Source: Streptococcus infantarius subsp. infantarius ATCC BAA-102 (GTDB lineage Bacteria > Bacillota > Bacilli > Lactobacillales > Streptococcaceae). Taken from it: a stretch of DNA of 64,000 nt. Positions 1 to 9,091 of this stretch are shown piece after piece (position 1 is the stretch's first letter; the number at the start of each line of letters is the position of its first letter). The DNA lies in NCBI RefSeq assembly GCF_000154985.1, contig NZ_DS572682.1:1-64000 (forward strand). Reading direction: 5' to 3'. Position numbers and translations under genes: made by a program. The notes beneath the pieces are model-generated. The model was not told the origin of the DNA. It saw only the letters and a list, made by a program, of their open reading frames with translations, and did no database searches.

Positions 1-28
1 CCGTATTTCTCAGATTTTAGACCATAAG

Positions 29-54
29 AAAAGACCAGAGGATTCTGGTCTTTT
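29..54 (-). terminator. Terminator after the aspartokinase gene
   Basis: An 11-bp perfect stem (AAAAGACCAGA paired with TCTGGTCTTTT) closes a 4-base loop. It has T-rich flanks on both sides, so it can end transcription of the minus-strand aspartokinase and may also stop read-through from the left. Confidence 0.8.
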
Positions 55-56
55 GC

Positions 57-1415
57 TTACTCTTCTGCCCGGAAGAAGGCTTTGTAAAGTGCTCGAACGG
101 CTTGCTTTTCGTGTTCTGTTTGTGTAACGAACATGACAGATACTTCGCTTGATCCTTGAGAAATCATTTCCAAGTTAATGTGTTTATCGGAGAGAGCTTT
201 GGTTGCTGTTGCTGTGACACCAATATGGTTTTTCATATCTTCACCTACAATCATGATGATTGAAAGATTGTGTTCAATATAGACTTCATCTACGCCAAGT
301 TCATGAGTTAAGTATGAAGTGATTTCTTGTTCTTTGATTGGTGTAAGTTCACGTTCGCGAACGATGACTGACATGTCATCGATACCTGTTGGGATGTGTT
401 CCCAACGTATATTTAGGTCTTCAAGAATTTGAAGGACTTTGCGACCAAATCCGACTTCGCGGTTCATGAGGTATTTAGACAAGTTGATACTTGCAAATTC
501 GTCATCAGCTGCGATACCAATAACAGGTACAGTTGGTCCACTGTGTTTTAGTGTGATTCGAGTTCCTGGGTGTTCAGGGTTGTTGGTGTTTTTGATAACG
601 AGAGGAATTTTGCCGCGGTAAGCAGGAATAAGTGCTTCGTCGTGGAGCACTGAAAATCCAGCATAAGCAAGTTCACGCATTTCACGGTATGTTAATTCTT
701 GGATTGTGTGAGGTTTGTGAACCACTCCTGGGTGAGCTGCAAAGATACCATCGACATCAGTAAAGTTTTCGTACAAGTCTGCTTTAACACCTGCTGCAAC
801 GATAGAACCTGAAATATCTGAACCCCCACGTGAGAATGTACAGATTTGACCATCAACTGTTACACCAAAGAAACCTGGGATAACAAGGATTTCCTCCGAA
901 TCACGTAATTCTTCGAGTTTATCGTAGCTTGATGGAAGAATACGAGCATTTCCTGGTTCACTTGAAACAATGATACCTGCTTCTTTAGGGTGAACATAGC
1001 GTGCATTGAGGCCGTTTTTACGGAAAAATTCTGCTACAAGTTTTGCGTTGTTATCTTCACCAGCTGCAAGAAATGTGTCATATAGGAATTCGTTACATTC
1101 AATAGGAAGTGTCGCAAGATTTGTAATCGCACCTGCAATTTTGCTCATAATTGATGAACTGAGTCCAAGCTCATCTGCAATGGCTTGGTAACGGTTAATA
1201 ATCCATTCTTGTGCAGCAGTGACATCATCATCTGAGGTGTAGTTCTTGTAATACTTAATAAGAGCATCGGTTACCTTAGTATCTTCTGAGTTACGTTTTC
1301 CGGGTGCTGATACAACAACAAAACGTCGTTCGTTATCAGATTTCACAATATTCAAAACTTTTTTTAGTTGTTCAGCCGAAGCCAGTGAACTACCACCAAA
1401 TTTGATTACTTTCAT
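57..1415 (-). CDS. lysC: Aspartate kinase (monofunctional)
   Basis: Phosphorylates L-aspartate, the first step toward lysine/diaminopimelate, threonine and methionine. The 452-aa protein opens with KFGGSS, the aspartokinase nucleotide-binding signature, at about residues 4-9, has FSRGGSDISG in the kinase domain, and ends in two ACT domains (from about residue 300) typical of feedback-regulated enzymes. The start is set at ATG 1415, preceded by GGAGAAGG at good spacing. An upstream in-frame ATG would add 11 unconserved residues. It is a single-gene unit, divergent from a HAD phosphatase. Which end product inhibits it cannot be read from the sequence; thrA is an alternative symbol used for this family. 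Confidence 0.95.
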   Translation of the reverse strand: MKVIKFGGSSLASAEQLKKVLNIVKSDNERRFVVVSAPGKRNSEDTKVTDALIKYYKNYTSDDDVTAAQEWIINRYQAIADELGLSSSIMSKIAGAITNLATLPIECNEFLYDTFLAAGEDNNAKLVAEFFRKNGLNARYVHPKEAGIIVSSEPGNARILPSSYDKLEELRDSEEILVIPGFFGVTVDGQICTFSRGGSDISGSIVAAGVKADLYENFTDVDGIFAAHPGVVHKPHTIQELTYREMRELAYAGFSVLHDEALIPAYRGKIPLVIKNTNNPEHPGTRITLKHSGPTVPVIGIAADDEFASINLSKYLMNREVGFGRKVLQILEDLNIRWEHIPTGIDDMSVIVRERELTPIKEQEITSYLTHELGVDEVYIEHNLSIIMIVGEDMKNHIGVTATATKALSDKHINLEMISQGSSEVSVMFVTQTEHEKQAVRALYKAFFRAEE

Positions 1416-1447
1416 GACCTTCTCCACTTTTCTAAAATTCGTATACA

Positions 1448-1476
1448 ATTATAGCAAAATTCTGAAAACTTGTCAG
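1448..1476 (-). promoter_or_regulatory. Promoter of lysC
   Basis: On the minus strand, CTGACA and TATAAT are separated by exactly 17 bases, and the -10 box is preceded by TGC (extended -10). The divergent HAD promoter lies immediately to the right. Confidence 0.75.
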
Positions 1477-1499
1477 TAGTTTTTCAAATAAAAAGATAG

Positions 1500-1511
1500 T
1501 ATAATAGAGGA
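1500..1511 (+). promoter_or_regulatory. -10 box giving a probable leaderless start of the HAD gene
   Basis: TATAAT at 1500-1505 is followed after only six bases by the ATG at 1512, so transcription should begin at or next to the start codon. The AGAGGA between them abuts the ATG and is too close to serve as a ribosome binding site. No convincing -35 is seen at 17 bases. Confidence 0.55.
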
Positions 1512-2159
1512 ATGGAAAAATTTAAAGCAATTATTTTTGATATGGATGGTGTTTTATTCGATACTGAGACGTTTTATTATCGCCGTCGCGAGAAGTTTTT
1601 GGCTGACAAAGGGATCAGTATAAAGCACTTACCACCTAGTTTCTTTATCGGCGGTAATATGAAACAAATCTGGCGAGACATTTTGCGTGATGATTTGGAC
1701 AAATGGGATACTGATCAGCTGCAAAAAGAGTATTCTATTTACAAAAAAACGCATCCGCTTCCATACAAAGACTTGATTTTTGAAGATACTTTTAAAGTGG
1801 TTAAAGGACTTTTTGAAAGAGGGTACCGTTTAGGGCTAGCTTCTAGCTCAACTAAACATGATATTTTGAAAGCTCTTGAGGAAACTCAGTTGTTAGCATA
1901 TTTTTCAGTGATTTTATCAGGTGAGGAATTTGAAAAGGGAAAACCACATCCTGCGATTTATCAAGAAGCACGAAAACAACTTGGCTTTAACAATGACGAA
2001 ACGCTAGTTATTGAAGATAGTGAAAAAGGTATTCAGGCTGGTGTCTCTGCCGATTTAGAGGTTTGGGCGATTGAAGATCAGTTATTTGATATGAACCAAA
2101 GTAAGGCAAGTCGTCTGGTGAACAATCTAACACAAGTTATTGAAGAATTAAGCAAATAA
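1512..2159 (+). CDS. HAD-superfamily phosphatase (beta-phosphoglucomutase-like)
   Basis: A 215-aa haloacid-dehalogenase hydrolase with all core motifs: DMDGVLFDTE near the N-terminus (nucleophile and acid/base Asp), SSS at about 116-118, and the GKPHP and IEDSEKGIQAG segments (Lys and metal-binding Asp). The helical cap between motifs I and II is of subclass I, as in beta-phosphoglucomutase and small sugar-phosphate phosphatases. The substrate cannot be assigned. It is a monocistronic gene ended by a strong terminator and probably translated from a leaderless mRNA. Confidence 0.85.
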   Translation: MEKFKAIIFDMDGVLFDTETFYYRRREKFLADKGISIKHLPPSFFIGGNMKQIWRDILRDDLDKWDTDQLQKEYSIYKKTHPLPYKDLIFEDTFKVVKGLFERGYRLGLASSSTKHDILKALEETQLLAYFSVILSGEEFEKGKPHPAIYQEARKQLGFNNDETLVIEDSEKGIQAGVSADLEVWAIEDQLFDMNQSKASRLVNNLTQVIEELSK

Positions 2160-2166
2160 TGATGTC

Positions 2167-2192
2167 AAAGTAGGATTACTCCTACTTTTTTA
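2167..2192 (+). terminator. Terminator after the HAD gene
   Basis: A 9-bp stem (AAAGTAGGA with TCCTACTTT) and a 4-base loop followed by a T run. It separates the HAD gene from the fatty-acid locus. Confidence 0.85.
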
Positions 2193-2199
2193 TTATAAT

Positions 2200-2216
2200 A
2201 GTTTGATATTTCAAAT
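2200..2216. promoter_or_regulatory. FabT-type palindrome, distal to fabM
   Basis: AGTTTGATATTTCAAAT is an imperfect inverted repeat matching the streptococcal FabT operator pattern (TTTGA, 3-4 bases, TCAAA). It lies about 45 bases upstream of the fabM -35 box. Role inferred. Confidence 0.45.
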
Positions 2217-2258
2217 ATTAAAAAGTCAAACTAAATTACTTAAAATGCCATTTTTCTC

Positions 2259-2288
2259 TTGATTTATCAATGAATAATGTGCTAAAAT
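2259..2288 (+). promoter_or_regulatory. Promoter of fabM
   Basis: TTGATT and TAAAAT are spaced by 18 bases, with TGC directly before the -10 box (extended -10). Transcription should start around 2295, just before a FabT-like operator. Confidence 0.65.
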
Positions 2289-2300
2289 AGCTGGTGCTAA

Positions 2301-2321
2301 ATAGTTAAATTATCAAACTAT
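2301..2321. promoter_or_regulatory. FabT-like operator in the fabM leader
   Basis: ATAGTTAAATTATCAAACTAT is a near-symmetric palindrome positioned a few bases after the predicted transcription start, where a bound MarR-type repressor would block initiation. Confidence 0.5.
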
Positions 2322-2349
2322 TTTTATCACATCTGATGGAGGTAGGTAG

Positions 2350-3138
2350 ATGTCTTTCGATAATGTGATTTATGAAAAGGGAGAAGTCGCAACTTTGACC
2401 TTGAATCGCCCAGATATTTCGAATGGTTTTAATATTCCAACTTGTCAAGAAATTCTTGAGGTTTTAGACTTAGTGAAAACAGATGATTCTGTGAAAATTT
2501 TGGTCATTCAAGCAGTTGGTAAAGTTTTTTCAATTGGTGGGGACGTGGCTGAGATGCAACGTGCGGTTGAATCTGATAACGTCGAATCGCTAGTTGAAAT
2601 TGCAAGTTTAGTTAATAAAATTTCCTTTGCCATGAAAAAATTACCAAAACCAGTGATTATGAGCGTAGATGGTGCGGTTGCTGGTGCAGCAGCAAATATG
2701 GCTGTTGCGGCGGATTTTGTGGTCGCAAGTGAAAAAGCCAAATTTATTCAAGCCTTTGTTGGTGTTGGTCTTGCTCCAGATGCTGGAGGACTTTTCTTGA
2801 TGAGTCGCGCTATCGGAACAACACGTGCGGTTCAGTTAGCTATGACAGGTGAAGGGGTAAATGCAGAAAAAGCCTTTGAATATGGCATTGTTTATCGTCT
2901 TTGTGAATCTGAAAAACTAGAAAGAACGACAAATCAGTTAACGAAACGTCTGCTTCGCGGTTCAATTAATTCATACCGTGCCATTAAGGAAATGTCTTGG
3001 AAAGCCCAATATGAAGGCTGGGAAGACTATACAAAACTTGAATTGCAACTTCAAGAAGAATTAGCTTTTAAGGAAGATTTCAAAGAAGGTGTTCGTGCTT
3101 TTGCTGAAAAACGCCGTCCGAAATTTTCAGGAAAGTAA
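2350..3138 (+). CDS. fabM: Trans-2-decenoyl-ACP isomerase FabM
   Basis: Isomerises trans-2- to cis-3-decenoyl-ACP, the branch point to unsaturated fatty acids in streptococci, which lack FabA. The 262-aa crotonase-fold protein has the oxyanion-hole regions [14 protein letters not shown] (about 56-69) and [16 protein letters not shown] (about 108-123). It is distinguished from general enoyl-CoA hydratases by its position as first gene of the fatty-acid cluster, directly before fabT. The start ATG has GGAGG eight bases upstream. FabT palindromes lie on both sides of its promoter. Confidence 0.93.
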   Translation: MSFDNVIYEKGEVATLTLNRPDISNGFNIPTCQEILEVLDLVKTDDSVKILVIQAVGKVFSIGGDVAEMQRAVESDNVESLVEIASLVNKISFAMKKLPKPVIMSVDGAVAGAAANMAVAADFVVASEKAKFIQAFVGVGLAPDAGGLFLMSRAIGTTRAVQLAMTGEGVNAEKAFEYGIVYRLCESEKLERTTNQLTKRLLRGSINSYRAIKEMSWKAQYEGWEDYTKLELQLQEELAFKEDFKEGVRAFAEKRRPKFSGK

Positions 3139-3147
3139 TGTAAATAA

Positions 3148-3166
3148 TAGTTTGATTTTTAAATTA
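3148..3166. promoter_or_regulatory. FabT-like palindrome between fabM and fabT
   Basis: TAGTTTGATTTTTAAATTA has the left half-site AGTTTGA intact and a degenerate right half. It sits about 25 bases upstream of the fabT -35 box. It is weaker than the operator at 3220. Confidence 0.35.
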
Positions 3167-3191
3167 TTTTTCCAGTTTGACCCGAAATACC

Positions 3192-3220
3192 TTGCAAAAT
3201 ATTTTGATGTTTGATATAAT
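3192..3220 (+). promoter_or_regulatory. Promoter of fabT
   Basis: TTGCAA and TATAAT with a 17-base spacer. The predicted transcription start near 3227 lies inside the palindrome at 3220-3232. Confidence 0.8.
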
Positions 3221-3232
3221 TTGATTGTCAAA
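3220..3232. promoter_or_regulatory. FabT operator overlapping the fabT transcription start
   Basis: TTTGATTGTCAAA is a perfect TTTGA-N3-TCAAA palindrome that begins at the last base of the -10 box. This fits autorepression of fabT, known in other streptococci. Confidence 0.7.
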
Positions 3233-3253
3233 GTTTATTTAGGAGGTGAAATC

Positions 3254-3688
3254 TTGGATTATAATAGAATTAATGAATATTTGGTTGATATTTTTAATCG
3301 TGTTCAGGTTATCGAAGAGACTAGTTTGCGAACAAGTCAATTCAACGATGTTTCATTAAAGGAAATGCATACCATTGAGATTATTGGTAAGAATTCTAAT
3401 GTGACTCCAAGTGATATTGCACGTGAGTTGATGTTGACCCTCGGTACAATAACCACTAGTTTAAATAAGCTTGAGGCAAAAGGTTATATTGAAAGACGAC
3501 GTTCGAAATTGGACCGTCGTGTGGTTCATTTAACTTTGACAAAAAAAGGAAGATTATTAGATAGGCTTCATCATAAATTCCACAAAAATATGGTTTCTCA
3601 TATTGCGGAAGACATGAATGAAGAAGAACTAGAAGCTCTTTTGAGAGGGCTTAAAAATCTTCACCAGTTTCTTGAGGAGTTAATGTAA
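3254..3688 (+). CDS. fabT: Fatty-acid biosynthesis repressor FabT (MarR family)
   Basis: A winged-helix repressor that, with long-chain acyl-ACP as corepressor, controls the fab genes in streptococci. The start is assigned to TTG 3254 because AGGAGGTGAA ends three bases before it and the resulting 144 aa ([10 protein letters not shown]...) equals the usual FabT length. An earlier TTG at 3221 has no ribosome site and lies in the operator. The DNA-binding helices run roughly 42-66, followed by a basic wing rich in Arg ([10 protein letters not shown]). The gene is followed after two bases by fabH. Confidence 0.95.
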   Translation: MDYNRINEYLVDIFNRVQVIEETSLRTSQFNDVSLKEMHTIEIIGKNSNVTPSDIARELMLTLGTITTSLNKLEAKGYIERRRSKLDRRVVHLTLTKKGRLLDRLHHKFHKNMVSHIAEDMNEEELEALLRGLKNLHQFLEELM

Positions 3689-3690
3689 TA

Positions 3691-4665
3691 ATGGTATTTG
3701 CAAGAATTGCTCAGGCAGCAGCCTATGCCCCTGAACAAGTGATTACAAACGATGATTTGTCTGAAATCATGGACACCAGCGATGAATGGATTTCATCACG
3801 TACGGGAATTAGAAGACGACATATCACTCGAGATGAAACAACTAGTGATTTAGGGACGCAAGTTGCCAAGAAACTACTTTCAAAAGCTGGTTTATCAGCT
3901 GTGGATATTGATTTCATCATTGTTGCAACAATTACCCCTGATAGTCTGATGCCGGCAACAGCAGCTCGTATTCAAGGAAATATCGGTGCTGTAAATGCTT
4001 TTGCCATGGATGTGACAGCAGCATGTAGTGGCTTTGTGTTTGCTCTTTCGACTGCGGATAAATTTATTCAATCGGGTATCTATAAGCGCGGTATCGTCAT
4101 TGGTGCTGAAACATTGTCAAAAACACTGGACTGGTCTGACCGAAGCACTTCAGTTTTATTTGGTGATGGTGCTGGTGGTGTTTTGCTTGAAGCAACAGAA
4201 ACAAAACATTTCCTAGCAGAATCATTAAATACTGATGGAAGTCGTGGTCTTAGCTTGACATCAGCCAAAGTTGGCTTGTCTTCGCCATTTTCTGAAAAAG
4301 AAGAGGATGATAAGTTCTTGAAAATGGATGGTAGGGCTATCTTTGATTTTGCAATCAGAGATGTGGCTAAGAGTATCAAGACTCTTATTGATGCTTCTGA
4401 AGTTTCAGTTGAAGATCTTGACTATTTGCTTTTGCATCAGGCTAATATTCGCATTTTGGACAAAATGGCACGAAAAATGTCTATTGACCGAGATAAGTTT
4501 TTGGCAAATATGATGGAATATGGTAATACCAGTGCGGCGAGTATTCCAATTCTCTTATCAGAATCAGTGGATAAGGGACTTATAAAATTAGATGGTTCTC
4601 AGACAATTCTTCTATCAGGATTTGGTGGAGGTTTGACATGGGGAAGTCTAATTGTTAAAATCTAG
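3691..4665 (+). CDS. fabH: Beta-ketoacyl-ACP synthase III
   Basis: Condenses acetyl-CoA with malonyl-ACP to start each fatty-acid chain. The 324-aa thiolase-fold enzyme carries the full catalytic triad at canonical positions: Cys112 in AACSGF, His249 in LLHQAN and Asn279 in GNTSAAS. It begins two bases after the fabT stop, and its ribosome site GAGGAG lies inside the fabT end, so the two are translationally coupled. Confidence 0.97.
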   Translation: MVFARIAQAAAYAPEQVITNDDLSEIMDTSDEWISSRTGIRRRHITRDETTSDLGTQVAKKLLSKAGLSAVDIDFIIVATITPDSLMPATAARIQGNIGAVNAFAMDVTAACSGFVFALSTADKFIQSGIYKRGIVIGAETLSKTLDWSDRSTSVLFGDGAGGVLLEATETKHFLAESLNTDGSRGLSLTSAKVGLSSPFSEKEEDDKFLKMDGRAIFDFAIRDVAKSIKTLIDASEVSVEDLDYLLLHQANIRILDKMARKMSIDRDKFLANMMEYGNTSAASIPILLSESVDKGLIKLDGSQTILLSGFGGGLTWGSLIVKI

Positions 4666-4725
4666 TTACAAACTTGTGCATTATAGCATGAGATATTATA
4701 TATATTTATTAAGGAGAAATTAATC

Positions 4726-4950
4726 ATGGCAGTATTTGAAAAAGTACAAGAAATTATCGTTGAAGAACTTGGTAAAGAAGCAGAAGAAGTTAAATTGGAA
4801 ACTACTTTCGATGAACTTGATGCTGATTCACTTGATGTTTTCCAAGTAATCTCAGAAATCGAAGATGCATTTGATATTCAAATCGAAACTGAAGAAGGTC
4901 TTAACACTGTAGGTGACTTGGTTGCTTACGTTGAAGAAAAAACAAAATAA
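4726..4950 (+). CDS. acpP: Acyl carrier protein
   Basis: A small acidic 74-aa protein with the DADSLD motif. Ser35 is the 4'-phosphopantetheine attachment site. It carries the growing acyl chain for all Fab enzymes and, as acyl-ACP, is the FabT corepressor. AAGGAG lies nine bases before the ATG. The 60-base gap after fabH is very AT-rich, with TTGTGC followed by TATA-like boxes but poor spacing, so a separate promoter is possible but weak. Confidence 0.96.
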   Translation: MAVFEKVQEIIVEELGKEAEEVKLETTFDELDADSLDVFQVISEIEDAFDIQIETEEGLNTVGDLVAYVEEKTK

Positions 4951-4959
4951 TGACATGGA

Positions 4960-4986
4960 TGGAGTTGGAATTAAAAACTAACTCCA
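4960..4986 (+). terminator. Hairpin after acpP (possible attenuator)
   Basis: TGGAGTT and AACTCCA form a 7-bp stem around a 13-base loop, without a strong T tract. It may give partial termination or 3'-end stabilisation of the abundant acpP message. Confidence 0.4.
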
Positions 4987-5065
4987 CTATATATTTAGTA
5001 GAAAGGGCTGTGGGATAGGTTGCTAGTAAGCGAAAACTTATCTTACTCCCTCTCTTCTTATTATG

Positions 5066-5086
5066 ATAGTTTGACTATCAAATTAT
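5066..5086. promoter_or_regulatory. FabT operator upstream of fabK
   Basis: ATAGTTTGACTATCAAATTAT contains the perfect core TTTGA-CTA-TCAAA (5070-5082). The promoter boxes are not clear; TATGAT at 5062-5067 may be the -10 and would overlap the site. A second FabT site before fabK is known in other streptococci. Confidence 0.7.
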
Positions 5087-5114
5087 TGTTTGGTAAAGAC
5101 TAAGAAGGTTTAAC

Positions 5115-6083
5115 ATGAAAACACGTATTACAGAATTATTAAATATCAAATATCCAATTTTTCAAGGAGGTATGGCTTGGGTTGCTGATGGTGACTTGGC
5201 TGGTGCCGTTTCAAACGCTGGTGGTTTAGGTATTATCGGTGGTGGTAATGCCCCTAAAGAAGTTGTTAAAGCAAATATTGATAAGGTTAAACAAATTACT
5301 GATAAACCTTTTGGTGTGAATATTATGCTTTTGTCACCATTTGTTGATGACATTGTTGACCTTGTGATTGAAGAAGGGGTCAAAGTTGTCACAACTGGTG
5401 CTGGTAATCCAGGTAAATACATGGAACGTTTTCACGAAGCAGGTATCACTGTCATTCCAGTTGTTCCTAGTGTTGCGCTTGCAAAACGTATGGAAAAACT
5501 TGGTGCAGATGCGGTTATCGCTGAAGGTATGGAAGCTGGTGGCCATATTGGTAAATTAACAACAATGACTCTTGTGCGTCAAGTTGTTGATGCGGTTAGT
5601 ATTCCAGTTATTGGTGCTGGTGGTGTCGGTGATGGACGTGGTGCAGCAGCTGTCTTTATGCTTGGTGCTGAAGCCGTTCAAGTGGGAACTCGCTTTGCTG
5701 TTGCCAAAGAATCTAATGCTCACCAAAACTTCAAAGACAAAATTTTAAAATCAAAAGATATTGATACGGTTATTTCTGCGTCTGTCGTTGGACATCCAGT
5801 ACGTGCCGTTAAAAATAAATTGACAACATCATATGCTCACGCAGAGAAAGACTTCTTGGCAGGTCGTAAGACAAAAGAAGACATCGAAGTATTGGGAGCA
5901 GGTGCTTTGCGTAATGCTGTTGTCGATGGTGATGTTGTGACTGGTTCAGTCATGGCAGGTCAAATCGCAGGTTTGATTCGTAAAGAAGAAACATGTGAAG
6001 AAATCTTAAAAGATCTCTACTATGGAGCTCAAAAAGTTATCTTAGAAGAAGCTAAACGTTGGGCTGACATTGAGAAAGATTAA
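5115..6083 (+). CDS. fabK: Enoyl-ACP reductase II (FMN-dependent)
   Basis: Reduces trans-2-enoyl-ACP in the last elongation step. FabK replaces FabI in streptococci and is insensitive to triclosan. The 322-aa TIM-barrel protein of the nitronate monooxygenase-like family has FQGGMAWVADG at the N-terminus and the FMN phosphate-binding VIGAGGVGDGRG segment at about 165-176. It heads the second transcriptional part of the cluster behind a FabT operator. Confidence 0.96.
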   Translation: MKTRITELLNIKYPIFQGGMAWVADGDLAGAVSNAGGLGIIGGGNAPKEVVKANIDKVKQITDKPFGVNIMLLSPFVDDIVDLVIEEGVKVVTTGAGNPGKYMERFHEAGITVIPVVPSVALAKRMEKLGADAVIAEGMEAGGHIGKLTTMTLVRQVVDAVSIPVIGAGGVGDGRGAAAVFMLGAEAVQVGTRFAVAKESNAHQNFKDKILKSKDIDTVISASVVGHPVRAVKNKLTTSYAHAEKDFLAGRKTKEDIEVLGAGALRNAVVDGDVVTGSVMAGQIAGLIRKEETCEEILKDLYYGAQKVILEEAKRWADIEKD

Positions 6084-6128
6084 AATTTCTATTTAAATAA
6101 AAAATCAAATTCCGTTTGGGAGGATTTA

Positions 6129-7049
6129 ATGACGAAAATTGCCTTTTTATTTGCTGGTCAAGGGGCTCAAAAACTTGGAATGGCAAGTGATTTATACGAA
6201 AAATATCCTATTGTAAGGGAGACTTTTGATCAAGCTAGTTCTATTCTTGGCTATAATCTTCGTGATTTAATTGATAAGGAAGAGGATAAATTAAATCAAA
6301 CACGCTATACACAGCCAGCTATTTTGACAACTTCTGTTGCGATTTATCGTTTATTGCAAGAGAAGGGCTTTAAAGCAGATATGGTTGCAGGGCTTTCACT
6401 TGGTGAATATTCAGCCTTGGTAGCTTCAGGAGCTTTAAACTTTGAAGATGCTGTTGCTTTGGTGGCAAAACGTGGAGAATTTATGGAAACTGCAGCTCCA
6501 GCTGGAACTGGGAAAATGGTTGCTGTCATGAATACAGAAGCGTCTCTTATTGAAGAGATTTGTCAAAAAGCTTCTATTAAGGGTGTAGTGACACCAGCTA
6601 ACTATAACACACCAGCACAGATTGTGATTGGTGGTGAGACTGAAGCTGTGAATTATGCTGTGGAATTACTTAAGCAAGGCGGTGTGAAACGCCTGATTCC
6701 TTTGAAAGTTTCAGGACCTTTCCACACTGCTTTGTTGGCACCAGCTAGCAAACGTTTATCAGAAGTACTTGATAAAGTGACTTTTTCTGATTTTGAAATT
6801 CCTTTGATTGGAAATACAGAAGCTAAAGTCATGCAGTACGGCGATATCAAAGCTTTACTTGCTAGACAAGTGAAAGAACCAGTTCGTTTTTATGATTCTA
6901 TCGAGACTATGCGTAAGCTTGGCATGACAGAAGTTATTGAAATTGGTCCAGGTAAAGTTTTGAGTGGCTTCCTTCGTAAAATTGATAGAAGTATTCCAAC
7001 AGCAAGTGTTGAAGACGAAGCAAGCTTAAGTGTTTTGCTAGAAAAATAG
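6129..7049 (+). CDS. fabD: Malonyl-CoA:ACP transacylase
   Basis: Transfers malonyl from CoA to ACP. The 306-aa alpha/beta hydrolase-like acyltransferase has GQGAQ at 10-14, the nucleophile Ser90 in GLSLGEY and the catalytic His199 in GPFHT. GGGAGG precedes the ATG. It is followed after nine bases by fabG. Confidence 0.97.
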   Translation: MTKIAFLFAGQGAQKLGMASDLYEKYPIVRETFDQASSILGYNLRDLIDKEEDKLNQTRYTQPAILTTSVAIYRLLQEKGFKADMVAGLSLGEYSALVASGALNFEDAVALVAKRGEFMETAAPAGTGKMVAVMNTEASLIEEICQKASIKGVVTPANYNTPAQIVIGGETEAVNYAVELLKQGGVKRLIPLKVSGPFHTALLAPASKRLSEVLDKVTFSDFEIPLIGNTEAKVMQYGDIKALLARQVKEPVRFYDSIETMRKLGMTEVIEIGPGKVLSGFLRKIDRSIPTASVEDEASLSVLLEK

Positions 7050-7058
7050 GAGATAGTC

Positions 7059-7790
7059 ATGGATATCAAAAATAAGAATGTTTTTGTAACTGGGTCAACC
7101 CGCGGAATTGGTTTAGCTATTGCCCACCGTTTTGCAAGCCTAGGGGCTAATGTGGTGCTTAACGGTCGTTCAGAAATTTCAGCAGAATTGATTAATAGTT
7201 TTAAAGATTATCAAGTGAAAGTTATTGTCATTTCTGGTGATGTGTCACAATTTGATGATGCTAAACGCATGGTTGATGAAGCTATCGCGAAACTTGGTTC
7301 TGTTGATATTTTGGTTAACAATGCTGGTATCACAAATGATAAATTGATGTTGAAAATGACTGAAGCTGATTTTGAATCAGTGCTTAAAGTGAATTTGACA
7401 GGTGCTTTCAACATGACGCAATCAGTCTTGAAACCGATGACGAGAGCGCGTCAGGGTGCTATCATTAATTTGTCTAGCGTTGTTGGTTTGACAGGAAATG
7501 TAGGTCAAGCAAACTATGCAGCTTCAAAAGCTGGTTTGATTGGTTTTACAAAATCAGTTGCGCGTGAAGTCGCAGCACGTGGAGTTCGCGTCAATGCCAT
7601 TGCTCCTGGATTTATCGAGTCAGATATGACAGATGCGATTCCTGAAAAAATGCAAGAAGCTATTCTGGCTGGTATTCCAATGAAACGTATCGGTAAAGCT
7701 GAAGAAGTGGCAACAGTAGCAAGCTTCTTAGCTGAGCAAGAATACTTGACTGGACAAGTCATTGCAATTGATGGTGGTATGGCAATGTAA
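7059..7790 (+). CDS. fabG: 3-oxoacyl-ACP reductase
   Basis: NADPH-dependent reduction of beta-ketoacyl-ACP. The 243-aa short-chain dehydrogenase has the cofactor loop TGSTRGIG (11-18), NNAG (87-90) and the catalytic Ser140, Tyr153 and Lys157 (YAASK). GGAGA lies upstream of the ATG. Confidence 0.97.
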   Translation: MDIKNKNVFVTGSTRGIGLAIAHRFASLGANVVLNGRSEISAELINSFKDYQVKVIVISGDVSQFDDAKRMVDEAIAKLGSVDILVNNAGITNDKLMLKMTEADFESVLKVNLTGAFNMTQSVLKPMTRARQGAIINLSSVVGLTGNVGQANYAASKAGLIGFTKSVAREVAARGVRVNAIAPGFIESDMTDAIPEKMQEAILAGIPMKRIGKAEEVATVASFLAEQEYLTGQVIAIDGGMAM

Positions 7791-7856
7791 ACTATTGTTT
7801 GCTTTGCTGTAATAGTTTAAAATTAGAAGTATAATTTCTCTTAAAAGGAGACAAAA

Positions 7857-9089
7857 ATGACATTAAATAGAGTTGTAGTAACAGGTTATGGTTTAACATC
7901 ACCTATCGGAAATACTCCAGAAGAATTCTGGAATAATCTTCATGACGGTAAAATTGGTATCGGACCAATTACTAAATTTGATAATTCTGAAATCCCAGTT
8001 CATAATGCTGGGGAAATCCATGATTTTCCTTTTGATAAATATTTTGTTCGTAAAGATAAAAACCGCATGGATCAATATTCACTTTATGCGATTTATGCGA
8101 CTTTAGAAGCTCTTGAAAATGCAAAACTTGATATGGATACAGTTGATCGTGACCGTACTGGTGTTATCGTATCATCTGGTATCGGTGGTTTGCAAGAAAT
8201 GCAAGAGCAAATCATTCGTATGCACGAAAAAGGTATCAAACGTATTCAACCAATGTTCATCCCTAAAGCTTTGTCAAATATGGCTGCTGGTAACATTGCT
8301 CTTCGTATTGGTGCGCGTGGTGTATGTAAATCAATCACAACTGCTTGTGCCTCATCTAACGATGCTATCGGTGAAGCATTCCGTGAAATCAAATTCGGCT
8401 ACCATGATGTGATTCTTGCTGGTGGTGCTGAATCTACAATTAATGAAATTGGTATCGGTGGTTTCAATGCTTTGACTGCCCTTTCTACAACAGAAGACCC
8501 AGCTCGCTCTGCTATTCCATTTGATAAAGATCGCAATGGTTTTGTTATGGGTGAAGGTGCTGGTGTGCTTGTTCTTGAAAGTCTTGAACACGCTCAAAAA
8601 CGTGGTGCAACAATTCTTGCTGAAGTTGTTGGTTATGGTAGTAACTGTGATGCTTACCACCAAACAACACCAACTCCTGATGGTTCAGGTGCTGCAAAAG
8701 CTATTGAATTGGCTATCAAAGAAGCTGGCATTTCACCAGAAGATGTTGACTATGTTAACGCACATGGTACATCAACTCAAGCTAATGAAAAAGGTGAAAG
8801 CAAAGCTATCGTCACTGTCCTTGGTAAAGATGTTCCAGTATCTTCAACAAAATCATTCACAGGACACCTTCTTGGTGCTGCTGGTGCTGTTGAAGCTGTC
8901 GCAACTATCGAAGCTATTCGCCATAACTACATTCCAATGACTGCTGGTACTCGTGAATTGTCAGAAGATATCGAAGCAAATGTAGTTTACGGACAAGGTC
9001 AAGAAGCAGAATTAGAATATGCCATTTCAAATACATTCGGATTTGGCGGACACAATGCTGTTCTAGCATTTAAACGTTGGGAGGCTTAA
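7857..9089 (+). CDS. fabF: Beta-ketoacyl-ACP synthase II
   Basis: Elongating condensing enzyme of 410 aa. The nucleophile Cys164 lies in TTACASS, and the two active-site histidines lie in NAHGTST (about 303) and SFTGHLLGAAG (about 339). The 66-base gap before it contains TATAAT at 7830-7835 and an AGTTTAAAATT sequence recalling a FabT half-site, so a secondary promoter is possible. AAAAGGAGA precedes the ATG. Confidence 0.97.
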   Translation: MTLNRVVVTGYGLTSPIGNTPEEFWNNLHDGKIGIGPITKFDNSEIPVHNAGEIHDFPFDKYFVRKDKNRMDQYSLYAIYATLEALENAKLDMDTVDRDRTGVIVSSGIGGLQEMQEQIIRMHEKGIKRIQPMFIPKALSNMAAGNIALRIGARGVCKSITTACASSNDAIGEAFREIKFGYHDVILAGGAESTINEIGIGGFNALTALSTTEDPARSAIPFDKDRNGFVMGEGAGVLVLESLEHAQKRGATILAEVVGYGSNCDAYHQTTPTPDGSGAAKAIELAIKEAGISPEDVDYVNAHGTSTQANEKGESKAIVTVLGKDVPVSSTKSFTGHLLGAAGAVEAVATIEAIRHNYIPMTAGTRELSEDIEANVVYGQGQEAELEYAISNTFGFGGHNAVLAFKRWEA

Positions 9090-9091
9090 GC

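Noticed and set aside
3221-3253. Earlier TTG start for fabT
   Set aside because: It lies in the operator and -10 region with no ribosome site; TTG 3254 has AGGAGG and gives the usual 144 aa.
8521-8940. A 139-codon plus-strand frame inside fabF
   Set aside because: Out-of-frame shadow of fabF, composed mostly of Leu/Val/Lys from its codon pattern.
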